Shown here piece by piece: positions 36,334 through 44,534 of a DNA stretch of 64,000 bases; positions within the stretch are counted from its first letter, which is position 1; each line of letters begins with the position of its first letter. The stretch is from Streptomyces sp. GESEQ-35 (GTDB taxonomy: Bacteria > Actinomycetota > Actinomycetes > Streptomycetales > Streptomycetaceae): NCBI RefSeq assembly GCF_017948485.1, contig NZ_JAFFSX010000010.1, positions 1-64,000 of the forward strand, given 5' to 3'. Both the position numbers and the translations under genes were made by a program. The notes under the pieces were generated by a model. The model searched no databases. It was not told the origin of the DNA and saw only the letters and a program-made list of their open reading frames with translations.

Positions 36334-37905
36334 TCAGCCGGCGGCCGTGCTACCCGCAGCGACCGCAGGCTGCTCGACAGGACGGGAACCGGAGTCGTAC
36401 CCGGTCAGCGCCTTGAGACGCATGGCGAGGAAGGTCGCCCGGCCGCGGTCGGCCGCCTCACCGCGGGCGGGGAACAGCAGGGCGACCGCCACCGAGACCA
36501 GCAGGCTGAGCGGCACCGACACCAGGGCGGGGTTGGAGAAACCGAGCACCGCGTCGGGTCCGTTCAGCGCCGGGCTGAGCAGGATGATGCCCAGGGAGAC
36601 CGCCAGCCCGACCACCATTCCGCTGATCACAGCCCTTGCGGTCATACGCCGCCAGTAGATCGTCAGCAGCAGCGCGGGCATATTGGCGCTGGCCGCCACG
36701 GCGAAGGCCAGTGAGGCCAGGAAGGCGATGTTCTGGTTCTGGGCCGCGAGCGCCACCATGATCCCGATCCCGCAGGTCGCCAGGGTCGCGATGCGAGCCG
36801 CGTACATCTGGCCGCGCGGGGTGGCGGTGCCGCGCTTGAAGACCTGGCCGTAGAGGTCGTGTGCGATGGCGCCGGTGGTCGCCATCACCAGTCCGGCCAG
36901 AACCGCGAGGATGGTGACGAAGGCGACCGCCGCCACGAGGGCCAGCAGCACCCCGCCGCCCAGCGACTCCGCGAGCTGCGCGACTGCCAGGTTCCCGGCC
37001 GGGTGCTTCTTCGCGATCGCGTCCTTGCCGACGAGCATGGCAGCGCCGTAGCCGATCACCGGAATCATCAGATAGAAGGCGGTGAACACCCAGATCGCGG
37101 TGACCGCCGACGACCGCGCCGCCTTGGCGTCGGGGACGGTGAGGAAGCGGATCATCACGTGGGGCAGCCCCAGGACACCGAGTACCAGGCCGACCACCAT
37201 GGACAGTTGGTCGAAGCCGGCCAGCGGCGTGCTCCGGACGGGGGCGACCGCCTGCTGCCCGAAAGTGTGCAGGGCTTCACTGAACGCGCCCAGCGGGTTG
37301 AAGTCGTACTTGTACAGAACCAGCACGAACAGCGCCGCCGTGCACGCCATCATCAGCGTGGTCTTGACGATCTGGATCCAGCTCGTCGCCAGCATGCCGC
37401 CCAGCAGGGTGTAGACGGTGGTGAGACCGCCGATGACGAGAACGGCGACGGTGTAGTCGATGTCGAAAAGCAGCGTGACCAGCAGGGCGGCGCCCACGAA
37501 CTGCGCGACGAGGTAGAGGGTGCTCACCACGACCGTGCTGACGGCCATGACCGTGCGGATGTCACGCCCGGGGAACCGTGCCGCGAGCACATCGGCGAGC
37601 GTGTACCGGCCGAGGTTCCGCAGCGGCTCGGCGACCAGCAGCAAGGCGAGCACATAGGCCACGGGGACGAACACGGCGAGGTAGAAGCCGTTGAATCCGG
37701 CGAGCGCGATCGCACCGGTCACGCCGAGGAACGATGCCGCGGAAATGTAATCACCCGCGATGGCGATGCCGTTCTGCCGCCCGGTGAGCTGACCGCCTGC
37801 GACGAAATGGTCCGCAGCCGAACTGCTGCGGCGATTGGCGGCGTAGGTGATGCCCAGGGTGATCAGCACCAGGGTGAGGAACATGCCGGCGGAGACGAGG
37901 TCCAT
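36334..37905 (-). CDS. Sodium:solute symporter (SSS family)
   Basis: A 523-residue inner-membrane transporter with about 13 hydrophobic segments. GDYISAASFLGVTGAIAL and the GLTTVYTLLGGMLATSWIQ segment, with the sodium-site region, are typical of the ActP/DhlC carboxylate branch of SSS carriers. It is coupled to the upstream DUF485 protein, the usual partner of ActP. In an auxin cluster it probably takes up indole-3-acetate or a related carboxylate; comparable transporter pairs occur in iac clusters of Paraburkholderia. Substrate is inferred from context. Confidence 0.88.
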   Translation of the reverse strand: MDLVSAGMFLTLVLITLGITYAANRRSSSAADHFVAGGQLTGRQNGIAIAGDYISAASFLGVTGAIALAGFNGFYLAVFVPVAYVLALLLVAEPLRNLGRYTLADVLAARFPGRDIRTVMAVSTVVVSTLYLVAQFVGAALLVTLLFDIDYTVAVLVIGGLTTVYTLLGGMLATSWIQIVKTTLMMACTAALFVLVLYKYDFNPLGAFSEALHTFGQQAVAPVRSTPLAGFDQLSMVVGLVLGVLGLPHVMIRFLTVPDAKAARSSAVTAIWVFTAFYLMIPVIGYGAAMLVGKDAIAKKHPAGNLAVAQLAESLGGGVLLALVAAVAFVTILAVLAGLVMATTGAIAHDLYGQVFKRGTATPRGQMYAARIATLATCGIGIMVALAAQNQNIAFLASLAFAVAASANMPALLLTIYWRRMTARAVISGMVVGLAVSLGIILLSPALNGPDAVLGFSNPALVSVPLSLLVSVAVALLFPARGEAADRGRATFLAMRLKALTGYDSGSRPVEQPAVAAGSTAAG

Positions 37906-37911
37906 GGCCGT

Positions 37912-38262
37912 TCAGCCTTTCTTCTGGAGGGCTTCGGCCGTGGCTCTGTCGAGGCCGGCGGCGCGCGAGGCATAGCGGGCCGCCACCAGGACAGCGACGA
38001 CGAACTGCAGGAACGCGAATACCCATGCCCAGGTCAGCCCGCCGAAGGCGAGACCGTCCAGGGCCGAGGTGAACTGGCCGAGGACGGGCAACGGGAAGAA
38101 GACGAGACACACCGCGGCGGAAAAGGTGAGCACCAGCCTGATCCGCTTCGCCGCTATGTTCTCCAGCGCCTCTCGTACGGCTCCATCGAGAGTTTGCATA
38201 CCGGCTTGCCGGTCCTGTGATTCTTCGATCACCGATTCCTCGGTGACGGGTTCTTGGGTCAC
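37912..38262 (-). CDS. DUF485 membrane protein (symporter partner)
   Basis: A 116-residue protein with two membrane segments (LVLTFSAAVCLVFFPLPVLG and WVFAFLQFVVAVLVAAR), the DUF485 pattern. It ends 6 bases before the symporter gene. Such proteins accompany ActP-type symporters. The GTG at 38262 is the more likely start, with GGGAG upstream; an ATG at 38199 would give 95 residues. Confidence 0.8.
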   Translation of the reverse strand: MTQEPVTEESVIEESQDRQAGMQTLDGAVREALENIAAKRIRLVLTFSAAVCLVFFPLPVLGQFTSALDGLAFGGLTWAWVFAFLQFVVAVLVAARYASRAAGLDRATAEALQKKG

Positions 38263-38363
38263 GTGTGGCTCCCGACTCCAGTGAGGCTGTTCAACGCCGG
38301 TATTGCGGCAGCAGCGCTGGACTACGCAATGGCGTGGGCAGCGGATTGCCTGGATTGCAGTGA

Positions 38364-38386
38364 GTGGAAACACCGAGAGTTTCCAC
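38364..38386. promoter_or_regulatory. GTGGAAAC-N7-GTTTCCAC palindrome before the transport genes
   Basis: Exact 8-base arms at 38364-38371 and 38379-38386, about 100 bases upstream of the DUF485 start. A related GGAA/TTCC palindrome lies before the sensor operon (41549-41581). It may bind the response regulator encoded at 40001-40690. Confidence 0.55.
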
Positions 38387-38504
38387 TTTCCGATGATGCC
38401 GGGGATGCTATTTCCGTTCCGGAATGGCACGCAATCAGGGTTCCACCCACGCAGCTGCGGGTTTTCCCTAAGGGGATAAAGAATCCTTTACGGGAACCTG
38501 ATGC

Positions 38505-40004
38505 TCAGGCCGAGGGGAGGGCGAAGGAGAAGGTCGCTCCGTGAGGAGTGTTCTCCGTGGCCTCGATGCGGCCTCGGTGCCGGGTGACGATGCGGTGGCT
38601 CAAGGCCAGGCCGATGCCGTTTCCGTTCTCCTTCGACGTGAAAACGCCGTCGAAGACCTTGCCCCCCGGCACCATGGAGAGGCCCTGTCCGTAGTCGCGT
38701 ACGGTCAGTTCGGCATACCCGTGTGTGCTCCGGGTGGCCAGTTCGACTCTGCGCTGTTCCACCGGCCACCGCGCCATCTCGTCGATGGCGTTGAAGGCGA
38801 GATTCATCACGACCTGTCCAATGAGGACCTTCTCGCAGCGCACCGGCAGCGGCTCGGCCGTCAGATCGAGGACCAGGCCGACGGAATGCTGCTGGGCTTG
38901 CAGGTCGATGAAGTACAGGCAGTCCCTGACGATCGCGTTGAGGTCGATCAGTTGCTCGGACTGTTCGAGCCGTACGACGTACTGCCTCAGGCTCTTGAGG
39001 ATCTGGCTCGATCGCTCGATCTGGCGTTTGGCGTTCTCCAGCCCCCAGGCGACCTGCTCGTGATCGGCGAGGTCGGACTCGCCCAGCCTGCTGCGGGCGC
39101 CCTCGATGAAGTTGTACGCGGCGGCGAGCGGCTGGCTGACCTCGTGGGCGATGGCCATCGCCATGTCCCCCATCGCGTTGTACCTGGCCAGGTGGTTGAG
39201 GTACTGAGTGTCCCGGCGGTGTTCCTCCTCGGCGCGCACCCGGTCGGAGATGTCATGGAAGAGCAGAAGATGTCCGCGCAGGTCGCTCTCGATGTCGATG
39301 TACTGACAGGTGCCCGCGTACCACCGGGGTTCGCCGCCGGGCGCGGCCAGCCGGTACCGCGAATCCTGGGGAGGTGCGCCCTTGGATGTCTTCTCTATGC
39401 TCTGCGCCAGGACAGTCCGGGACTCGGGATGGCAGAAGCGGGCGAAGTCCGATCCGGTCAGCGCGGCGACGTCCGCGTCCAGCAGTTTGGCGGCGGACTC
39501 GCTGGCGAACGCCACCACACCGTCGCCGTCGAGGACGACGATGCCCTCCGCGAGACTGCCCAGGAACGCCCGCATCCGGCCCTCGGTCCGGAACAGGTCC
39601 CGCTGGGTGGCCTTCTCCTCGGCGATGTCGCGGAACTGCACCATCAGAATCGGCCGGGACGGCAGCTCCACCCGGATCGCGATGGCCTCGGTCAGGATCT
39701 CCTCGCCGCTCTTGGAGCGGTAACACCATTCGGTGGCGCTCACCCCGTGGTCGACCGCCCGGCGTAGCCAGCGGTGTCCGAGTTCGCGGCTGTACTGCTG
39801 TGCGTTCTTGCTCATGTCCGGCGCCTTGAGCGGCTTGAGCTCGTCGACCGTCCACTCCAGCAGTTCGCAGGCGGCCTTGTTCGCCCAGAGGATGTCGTAC
39901 GTCCTGGCGTCGTGCAGCAGCACGCAGTACTTCAGCGCCTGGACGAGTTCCCGGTAGTCGTCGGGTTCGAGGTCGGCCACACCGTTGCTCCGTATCCGTG
40001 TCAC
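38505..40004 (-). CDS. PAS-domain sensor histidine kinase
   Basis: A 499-residue soluble kinase without membrane segments. Two PAS domains (about residues 20-130 and 145-255) precede the dimerisation helix with phospho-acceptor His287 in AHEVSQP, then the HATPase domain with N-box NLAFNAIDEM, G1 DYGQGLS and G2 GNGIGLAL. The GTG at 40004 overlaps the response regulator stop (GTGA), so both are coupled. It resembles FixL/TodS-like kinases that sense aromatic compounds in the cytoplasm; indole-3-acetate is a plausible ligand. A comparable two-component pair is known beside iac genes in Paraburkholderia phytofirmans. Confidence 0.9.
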   Translation of the reverse strand: MTRIRSNGVADLEPDDYRELVQALKYCVLLHDARTYDILWANKAACELLEWTVDELKPLKAPDMSKNAQQYSRELGHRWLRRAVDHGVSATEWCYRSKSGEEILTEAIAIRVELPSRPILMVQFRDIAEEKATQRDLFRTEGRMRAFLGSLAEGIVVLDGDGVVAFASESAAKLLDADVAALTGSDFARFCHPESRTVLAQSIEKTSKGAPPQDSRYRLAAPGGEPRWYAGTCQYIDIESDLRGHLLLFHDISDRVRAEEEHRRDTQYLNHLARYNAMGDMAMAIAHEVSQPLAAAYNFIEGARSRLGESDLADHEQVAWGLENAKRQIERSSQILKSLRQYVVRLEQSEQLIDLNAIVRDCLYFIDLQAQQHSVGLVLDLTAEPLPVRCEKVLIGQVVMNLAFNAIDEMARWPVEQRRVELATRSTHGYAELTVRDYGQGLSMVPGGKVFDGVFTSKENGNGIGLALSHRIVTRHRGRIEATENTPHGATFSFALPSA

Positions 40005-40690
40005 TGGGACGGCAGGTCGAGACCTGCCTGAAGCACGTCTCGGACGAGGGTCGCCATACTCTCGGCGCCGGCCTTCTCCCGAATGCGGGTGCGGTGCACA
40101 TCGACGGTCTTGGCGCTGATCCCCAATCGGGTCGCGATGTTCTTGCTGGGCACGCCGTCGATCACCAGACGAAGGATCTCGCGTTCACGCAGGCTGAGGC
40201 CGGCCAGGCGTGCCTGGAGCCGCTGGTGTCCGGCCGCCAAGGCGAACCGTTCCTGCGCGGTTCGCAACGCCTGCTGGACGACCTCCAGCATGTGCTGAGG
40301 ATCGTAGGGCTTCTCCAGGAAGTCCACGGCCCCGTTCTGCAGGGCCCGCACCGACATCCTGATGTCGCCGTGGGCGGACACGAAGATGACCGGGATGACT
40401 GATCCGGCCCGGTTCAGGATCTCCTGCAGTTCGAAGCCGCTCACTTCCGGCATGCGTACGTCCAGCACCATGCAGGCGGGCTGGTCCCGGTCGTAGGACT
40501 CAAGGAAGGTCTGCACGTCCGTGAAGCAATGCGACCGCATCCTCACCGACTCCAACAGCCAGGCCAGTGACCTGCACAACTCCTGATCGTCGTCGATGAT
40601 GTAGACGACGCCGCCCGGGGGGTGCCGGTCCGTCGGACCCGGCGACGTCTGGTGGGCCTGCGGTACCGGGGATGTGTAAGGGGCACTCAT
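40001..40690 (-). CDS. FixJ/TodT-type response regulator
   Basis: A 229-residue regulator with an N-terminal receiver (phospho-acceptor Asp77 in VLDVRMPEV, conserved Lys in FLEKPYDPQ) and a C-terminal LuxR-type helix-turn-helix (LSLREREILRLVIDGVPSKN, ISAKTVDVHRTRIREKAG). The ATG at 40690 is preferred because GGAG lies 9 bases upstream; ATGs at 40696 and 40699 are alternatives. It is the best candidate to activate iacA and the transport operon. The stretch before residue 30 is a Pro-rich extension. Confidence 0.92.
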   Translation of the reverse strand: MSAPYTSPVPQAHQTSPGPTDRHPPGGVVYIIDDDQELCRSLAWLLESVRMRSHCFTDVQTFLESYDRDQPACMVLDVRMPEVSGFELQEILNRAGSVIPVIFVSAHGDIRMSVRALQNGAVDFLEKPYDPQHMLEVVQQALRTAQERFALAAGHQRLQARLAGLSLREREILRLVIDGVPSKNIATRLGISAKTVDVHRTRIREKAGAESMATLVRDVLQAGLDLPSQ

Positions 40691-40706
40691 GGTCATCATC
40701 TCCGGC

Positions 40707-40979
40707 TCATTCGTCCCACGCCGCTCGGGCCGTCCAGTAGCTGCTGCCGTCCGCCCTGATCCCATGCTCCCACTCGCTGGTCCGGCGCAGCGCCGGCTCG
40801 ACATGGGCGGTCTCGCGGTCGGCGGCGTCCGGCCCGTCCTCGGCGACCTGCCAGTGGACCCAGTTGATCTCCCGGCCCGCGGCGTCGTGGACGAAGAGGT
40901 CGACATGATGCCAGCCGTAGCCGTGCAGGTCGTCATAGCAGGTCAGGAAGGTGGTGTGCCCGCCGTCCAAGTCGGTCAT
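40707..40979 (-). CDS. Small protein of unknown family in the iac cluster
   Basis: A 90-residue protein from ATG 40979 (TDLDGGHTTFLTCYDDLHGY, HHVDLFVHDAAGREINWVHW). It is rich in His, Asp and Trp and has no membrane segment or signal. It lies between the NTF2-like gene and the response regulator, about 16 and 36 bases from them, in one operon. I do not recognise the family; a ligand-binding or ring-cleavage accessory role is possible. Confidence 0.7.
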   Translation of the reverse strand: MTDLDGGHTTFLTCYDDLHGYGWHHVDLFVHDAAGREINWVHWQVAEDGPDAADRETAHVEPALRRTSEWEHGIRADGSSYWTARAAWDE

Positions 40980-41015
40980 CGCTCTCTGTTCTCCCTGCGC
41001 AGACAACAACTGCGC

Positions 41016-41459
41016 TCACCTCGCCAGCGGAGCGCTGAAGAGCTGCTCGGTCCGGAACTGCTGGATCAGCGCCCGCCGCTCGTCCAGCTGGAAGGTCACG
41101 TCCAGCCTGGCCACCATCATCTCGGCAGCGCCCGATTCATAACGTGAGAGCTGTTGCATCAACCAGCTTCCCCGGGCTGTCGAGTCGCTGAGCTCGATGG
41201 TTCCAGGGAAGAGCAGGTGCACATTCTCCTGGAAGTGACTGTGCGGCGGCAGGTACGCCGAAATCATGTCGATGATCGGCTGCCGGCCCTGAGTGCGGCC
41301 GAACTTCTCACCGTACTTCCGGCCCCCGCCTTCCCAGACCGCGTCGTCCGTGAACAGATCGCCGAGTTCGCCCCCCTCCGCACCGTCCGGGCCTGGAACA
41401 TCACACAACTGCAGGTAACGGGTAAGAGTGCTCATCACCCGGTCGCGCGGGAAAGCCAT
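41016..41459 (-). CDS. NTF2/SnoaL-like protein, possible IacI
   Basis: A 147-residue single-domain protein of the NTF2-like (SnoaL) superfamily: VMSTLTRYLQLCDVP, LGDLFTDDAVWEGGGRKYGE, HFQENVHLLFPGTIELSD. It is first in the operon with the small protein, regulator and kinase. iac clusters elsewhere encode an NTF2-like protein (IacI) of unclear role, so this may be its counterpart; I cannot tell by eye. The ATG at 41459 has GAGGAA upstream. Confidence 0.75.
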   Translation of the reverse strand: MAFPRDRVMSTLTRYLQLCDVPGPDGAEGGELGDLFTDDAVWEGGGRKYGEKFGRTQGRQPIIDMISAYLPPHSHFQENVHLLFPGTIELSDSTARGSWLMQQLSRYESGAAEMMVARLDVTFQLDERRALIQQFRTEQLFSAPLAR

Positions 41460-41548
41460 GGGCGATTCCTCGAATCCCGAAGGTGTCTTTCCAATGAGAC
41501 TAAGAATCCGAGGGGTCCGGAACAACCCTGGTATCGGGGAATTCGCGT

Positions 41549-41581
41549 GGGAAGAACCTTTCCCGGTGTAAAGGTTTCCCC
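41549..41581. promoter_or_regulatory. Imperfect palindrome before the iac sensor operon
   Basis: GGGAAGAACCTTT at 41549-41561 faces AAAGGTTTCCC at 41570-41580 (a 2-base insertion in one arm). It is 90 bases upstream of the NTF2-like gene and resembles the GGAAAC/GTTTCC site at 38364. Confidence 0.5.
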
Positions 41582-41864
41582 TACTGCGCAGCACAGCACG
41601 CCCGTCATGCGGCCGGGGGAGGCGAAGGGCTCAGGGCCGGGCATCGCAGTGTGGAACCTCGCGTCCGCAGCCGATGTGTCGGCCACAGGAGATCGCCGCA
41701 CGCGCTATTCGGGACATCCGTGACTTTCGGACGGTAATCTGATGGAAAAGTACATCCATGCGTTTCTTCTCTCTGCGGCGGACTGTCCACAGACGTTGCG
41801 GTCCGTCCCCGACAAACGGTCGACACCAGGTGCCGGGATCAGCGAGGAAGCGAGGCACGCTGCG

Positions 41865-44282
41865 ATGAACAACTCAGCCGCCGCCGGAGACGGCCGTAAC
41901 CAGCCGTGGTCATCGCCCGCTCGGAATGCCGCCGTGGTCACCGTGGACGGCGCCGGTACGGTGACCCGGTGGAGCCCAGGTGCCGCGCAGCTGCTGGGGT
42001 ACGCCCCCGAAGAGGTCGTAGGACGGCCGGTGGGAGACCTCCTCGCCGACGGTGACGGGCCACTCCCGCAGGCCCGGGACGGTTGGACGGGCGAACTGAC
42101 CTTCCGATACCGGAAGCACCATCCGCTGACGCTGTTGGTGCGCACGCACGCTCTCGGGCGCGGACGTGGCACGGAGTGGCTACTGGTCCCGGCCGAACCG
42201 GAGGGAGCGCCGGTCGGCCTCGACGATTCGGCCGTGCTGGACTGGCTGTTCAGGGATTCGCCGGTGGCTCTCACCGTCTACGACACCGAACTCCGCTTCG
42301 TTGGCCAGAATGCCGCGATGAGCAGCATGGTCGGCATATCGCAACAGCAGCGCCGCGGAAGGCAACTCAGAGATGTCCTGACAGGCCCGGACACCGAGCG
42401 GTGGGAACAGCGGATGCGGCAGGTACTGAGGACGGGCACCCCCGTAGAGGGCTTCACGATCCGGGGACGCACCCCGGCCGACCCGGACCACGATCACGTG
42501 TTCTCGGCGGACGCTTCAGTCCTGCGCAGTCGGGCCGGACGGACGCTGGGGGTATGTGTCACGGTCCGCGACGTCACCGAGCAGCACCTGTATCGCCAGC
42601 GACTCGCCATTCTGAATGAAGCCAGTACCCACATCGGCAGCACGCTGGACGTACGGAAAACGGCACAGGAACTGGCCGATGTCGCCGTCCCACGGCTCGC
42701 CGACTTCGTCAGCGTCGATCTCCTGGAGCCCCTGCTCCAGGGCGACGAGCCGGGCCCGGTCACCGATCGTGCCGTGCTGCGCCGGATGGCTCACCAATCC
42801 GTCCGCGACGGCGCTCCCGAAGCCGTGGTCAAACTGGGCGACATCGACATCTATCCCGGGCACTCGCCTCCGGCCCGCTGCCTGGCCGCCGGACGGCCCG
42901 TGCTGTTGCGGGCCATGGACTCCGACATCGCCGCGTGGTTCGCCGACGACCCGTTGCGCGCGGCAAGGGCTGAACAGTACGCGTTCCGCTCCTGGCTGCT
43001 GGTACCCGTACGGGCGCGGAGCGTGACCCTCGGGGTGACGGTGTTCTGCCGATCCCGGGATGAACCGTTCGAGGAGGAGGATCTCCGCCTCGCAGAGGAG
43101 ATCGTGACGAGAGCGGCGGTCAGCCTGGACAACGCCCGGCGCTTCACCCGGGAACGCAACGTCTCGCTCGCCCTGCAGCGCAGCCTGCTTCCCCGGCAGC
43201 TTCCCCATCAGTCCGCGCTGGAAGCCGCGTTCCGGTACCTGCCGGCGAGTTCCCAGTTCGGTGTCGGAGGCGACTGGTTCGACGTGATCCCGCTGTCTGG
43301 AGCGCGGGTCGCCCTGGTGGTCGGCGACGTGGCGGGGCATGGCCTCCATGCCTCGGCCGCGATGGCCCGCATGCGCACCGCGGTCCGCACCCTCGCCGAC
43401 GTCGACCTGCCCCCGGACGAGCTGCTCACGCAATTGGACGACCTGGTCACGCACCTCTCAGACACGGAAGACGGGGACTCGGCCGAAGTCCCCGTCTCGG
43501 ACACCTGGGCGACGTGCACGTACATGGTGTACGACCCCGTCTCGACGACCTGTTCCCTTGCCTGCGCCGGCCATCCGCCCCCCGTTCTCCTCACCCCGGA
43601 CGGCACCGCTGCCTTCGTCGACGTCCCGGTGGGCCCTCCGATCGGCCTGGGCGGGCTGCCTTTCGAGACCACCGAGCTGCGTGTGCCGGAGGGCAGCGAA
43701 ATCGTCCTGTACACCGATGGACTGATCGATCTGCGTGCCACGGACGTCGATGATGCGCTGGAACGACTGCGAGAAGCCATTGCCAAGCCCGCGGCCTCGC
43801 TGGAGTCACGGTGTGACGCTGTTCTCGACGGTCTGCTCCCCGGACCTCCCGACGACGACGTAGCCCTCTTGATCGCCCGCACTCGTGCTCTGCACGAGGA
43901 CAAGGTCGCCGTTACGGATGTGCCGACGGACCCGGCCGCCGTCTCCGGCATCCGTTCTTGGGCCACCGACCGGCTCGAAACCTGGGGTCTGGAGGAAATG
44001 ACCTTCGTCACCGAACTCGTCGTCAGCGAGCTCGTCACCAACGCGATCCGCTATGGAGCTCCCCCCGTCCATCTGCGCCTGATCAAGGACACATCACTGG
44101 TCTGCGAGGTCTCGGACACCAGCAGCACGGCTCCCCATCTCCGCCGAGCACGTATCTTCGACGAGGGAGGGCGCGGCCTGCTCCTGGTGGCCCAGCTGAC
44201 CCAGCGCTGGGGTACCCGGCACAACCGTTCAGGAAAAACAATATGGTGCGAGCAACTTCTGACTGATTCCATCACAGCGTAG
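41865..44282 (+). CDS. PAS-GAF-PP2C (SpoIIE-type) phosphatase with C-terminal ATPase domain
   Basis: About 805 residues. Domain order: PAS (about 20-120), PAS (about 140-255), GAF (about 270-430), SpoIIE/PP2C phosphatase (about 450-660, with FGVGGDWFDVIPL, VGDVAGHGLHASAAMARMRT, VLYTDGLIDLR and DDVALLIART) and an RsbW-like HATPase (about 680-800, ELVTNAIRYG, GRGLLLVAQL). This is the common Streptomyces switch protein controlling anti-sigma or anti-anti-sigma partners; no such partner gene is close. The ATG at 41865 is preferred; an ATG at 41742 would add 41 residues without a good ribosome site. Confidence 0.9.
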   Translation: MNNSAAAGDGRNQPWSSPARNAAVVTVDGAGTVTRWSPGAAQLLGYAPEEVVGRPVGDLLADGDGPLPQARDGWTGELTFRYRKHHPLTLLVRTHALGRGRGTEWLLVPAEPEGAPVGLDDSAVLDWLFRDSPVALTVYDTELRFVGQNAAMSSMVGISQQQRRGRQLRDVLTGPDTERWEQRMRQVLRTGTPVEGFTIRGRTPADPDHDHVFSADASVLRSRAGRTLGVCVTVRDVTEQHLYRQRLAILNEASTHIGSTLDVRKTAQELADVAVPRLADFVSVDLLEPLLQGDEPGPVTDRAVLRRMAHQSVRDGAPEAVVKLGDIDIYPGHSPPARCLAAGRPVLLRAMDSDIAAWFADDPLRAARAEQYAFRSWLLVPVRARSVTLGVTVFCRSRDEPFEEEDLRLAEEIVTRAAVSLDNARRFTRERNVSLALQRSLLPRQLPHQSALEAAFRYLPASSQFGVGGDWFDVIPLSGARVALVVGDVAGHGLHASAAMARMRTAVRTLADVDLPPDELLTQLDDLVTHLSDTEDGDSAEVPVSDTWATCTYMVYDPVSTTCSLACAGHPPPVLLTPDGTAAFVDVPVGPPIGLGGLPFETTELRVPEGSEIVLYTDGLIDLRATDVDDALERLREAIAKPAASLESRCDAVLDGLLPGPPDDDVALLIARTRALHEDKVAVTDVPTDPAAVSGIRSWATDRLETWGLEEMTFVTELVVSELVTNAIRYGAPPVHLRLIKDTSLVCEVSDTSSTAPHLRRARIFDEGGRGLLLVAQLTQRWGTRHNRSGKTIWCEQLLTDSITA

Positions 44283-44299
44283 GCATGCGAGTCGCCCGC

Positions 44300-44430
44300 G
44301 TTGAGGTCCAGGATCAGGGCATCGAGGAGCAGCAGCGCGCTCTGCTCGAACAGCGTGCCGCCGAACTGGCGGGTACTGGCCGTCGGGACCTCGATCACGG
44401 CGTCGGCGAGCTGTGCAAGAGTGCCCAACC
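44300..44430 (-). pseudogene. 6-phospho-3-hexuloisomerase-like (SIS domain) fragment
   Basis: The minus strand reads LAQLADAVIEVPTASTRQFG, GTLFEQSALLLLDALILDL. The pattern matches the C-terminal part of hexulose-phosphate isomerases (the LFEQ..LLLLD motif). It has no start and is about 45 residues long. It abuts an IS630 fragment, so it is debris. Confidence 0.5.
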
Positions 44431-44454
44431 CTCGCTGCACTCCCCACCGCCAGG

Positions 44455-44530
44455 CCGTTGACGGGCATGCCCTGCGCGGACAGCAGCACCATCATCTGTG
44501 CCCGCCGCCAAGTCAAAGCTTCTCTGATGC
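44455..44530 (-). pseudogene. IS630-family N-terminal fragment
   Basis: The minus strand reads REALTWRRAQMMVLLSAQGM, the start of the helix-turn-helix of IS630 transposases. Only about 25 residues remain. Confidence 0.5.
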
Positions 44531-44534
44531 GGCA

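Noticed and set aside
34936..36714. 592-codon plus-strand frame
   Set aside because: Antisense to iacA and the symporter end; no start with a ribosome site.
36859..38220. Long open frame (453 codons) on the plus strand
   Set aside because: It lies antisense to the symporter and DUF485 genes and is rich in Asp, His and Gln as expected from a GC-rich shadow frame; the minus frame has clear membrane segments.
41600..41864. ATG 41742 as the start of the phosphatase gene
   Set aside because: No ribosome site precedes it; ATG 41865 follows GCGAGG at normal spacing. Kept as an alternative.
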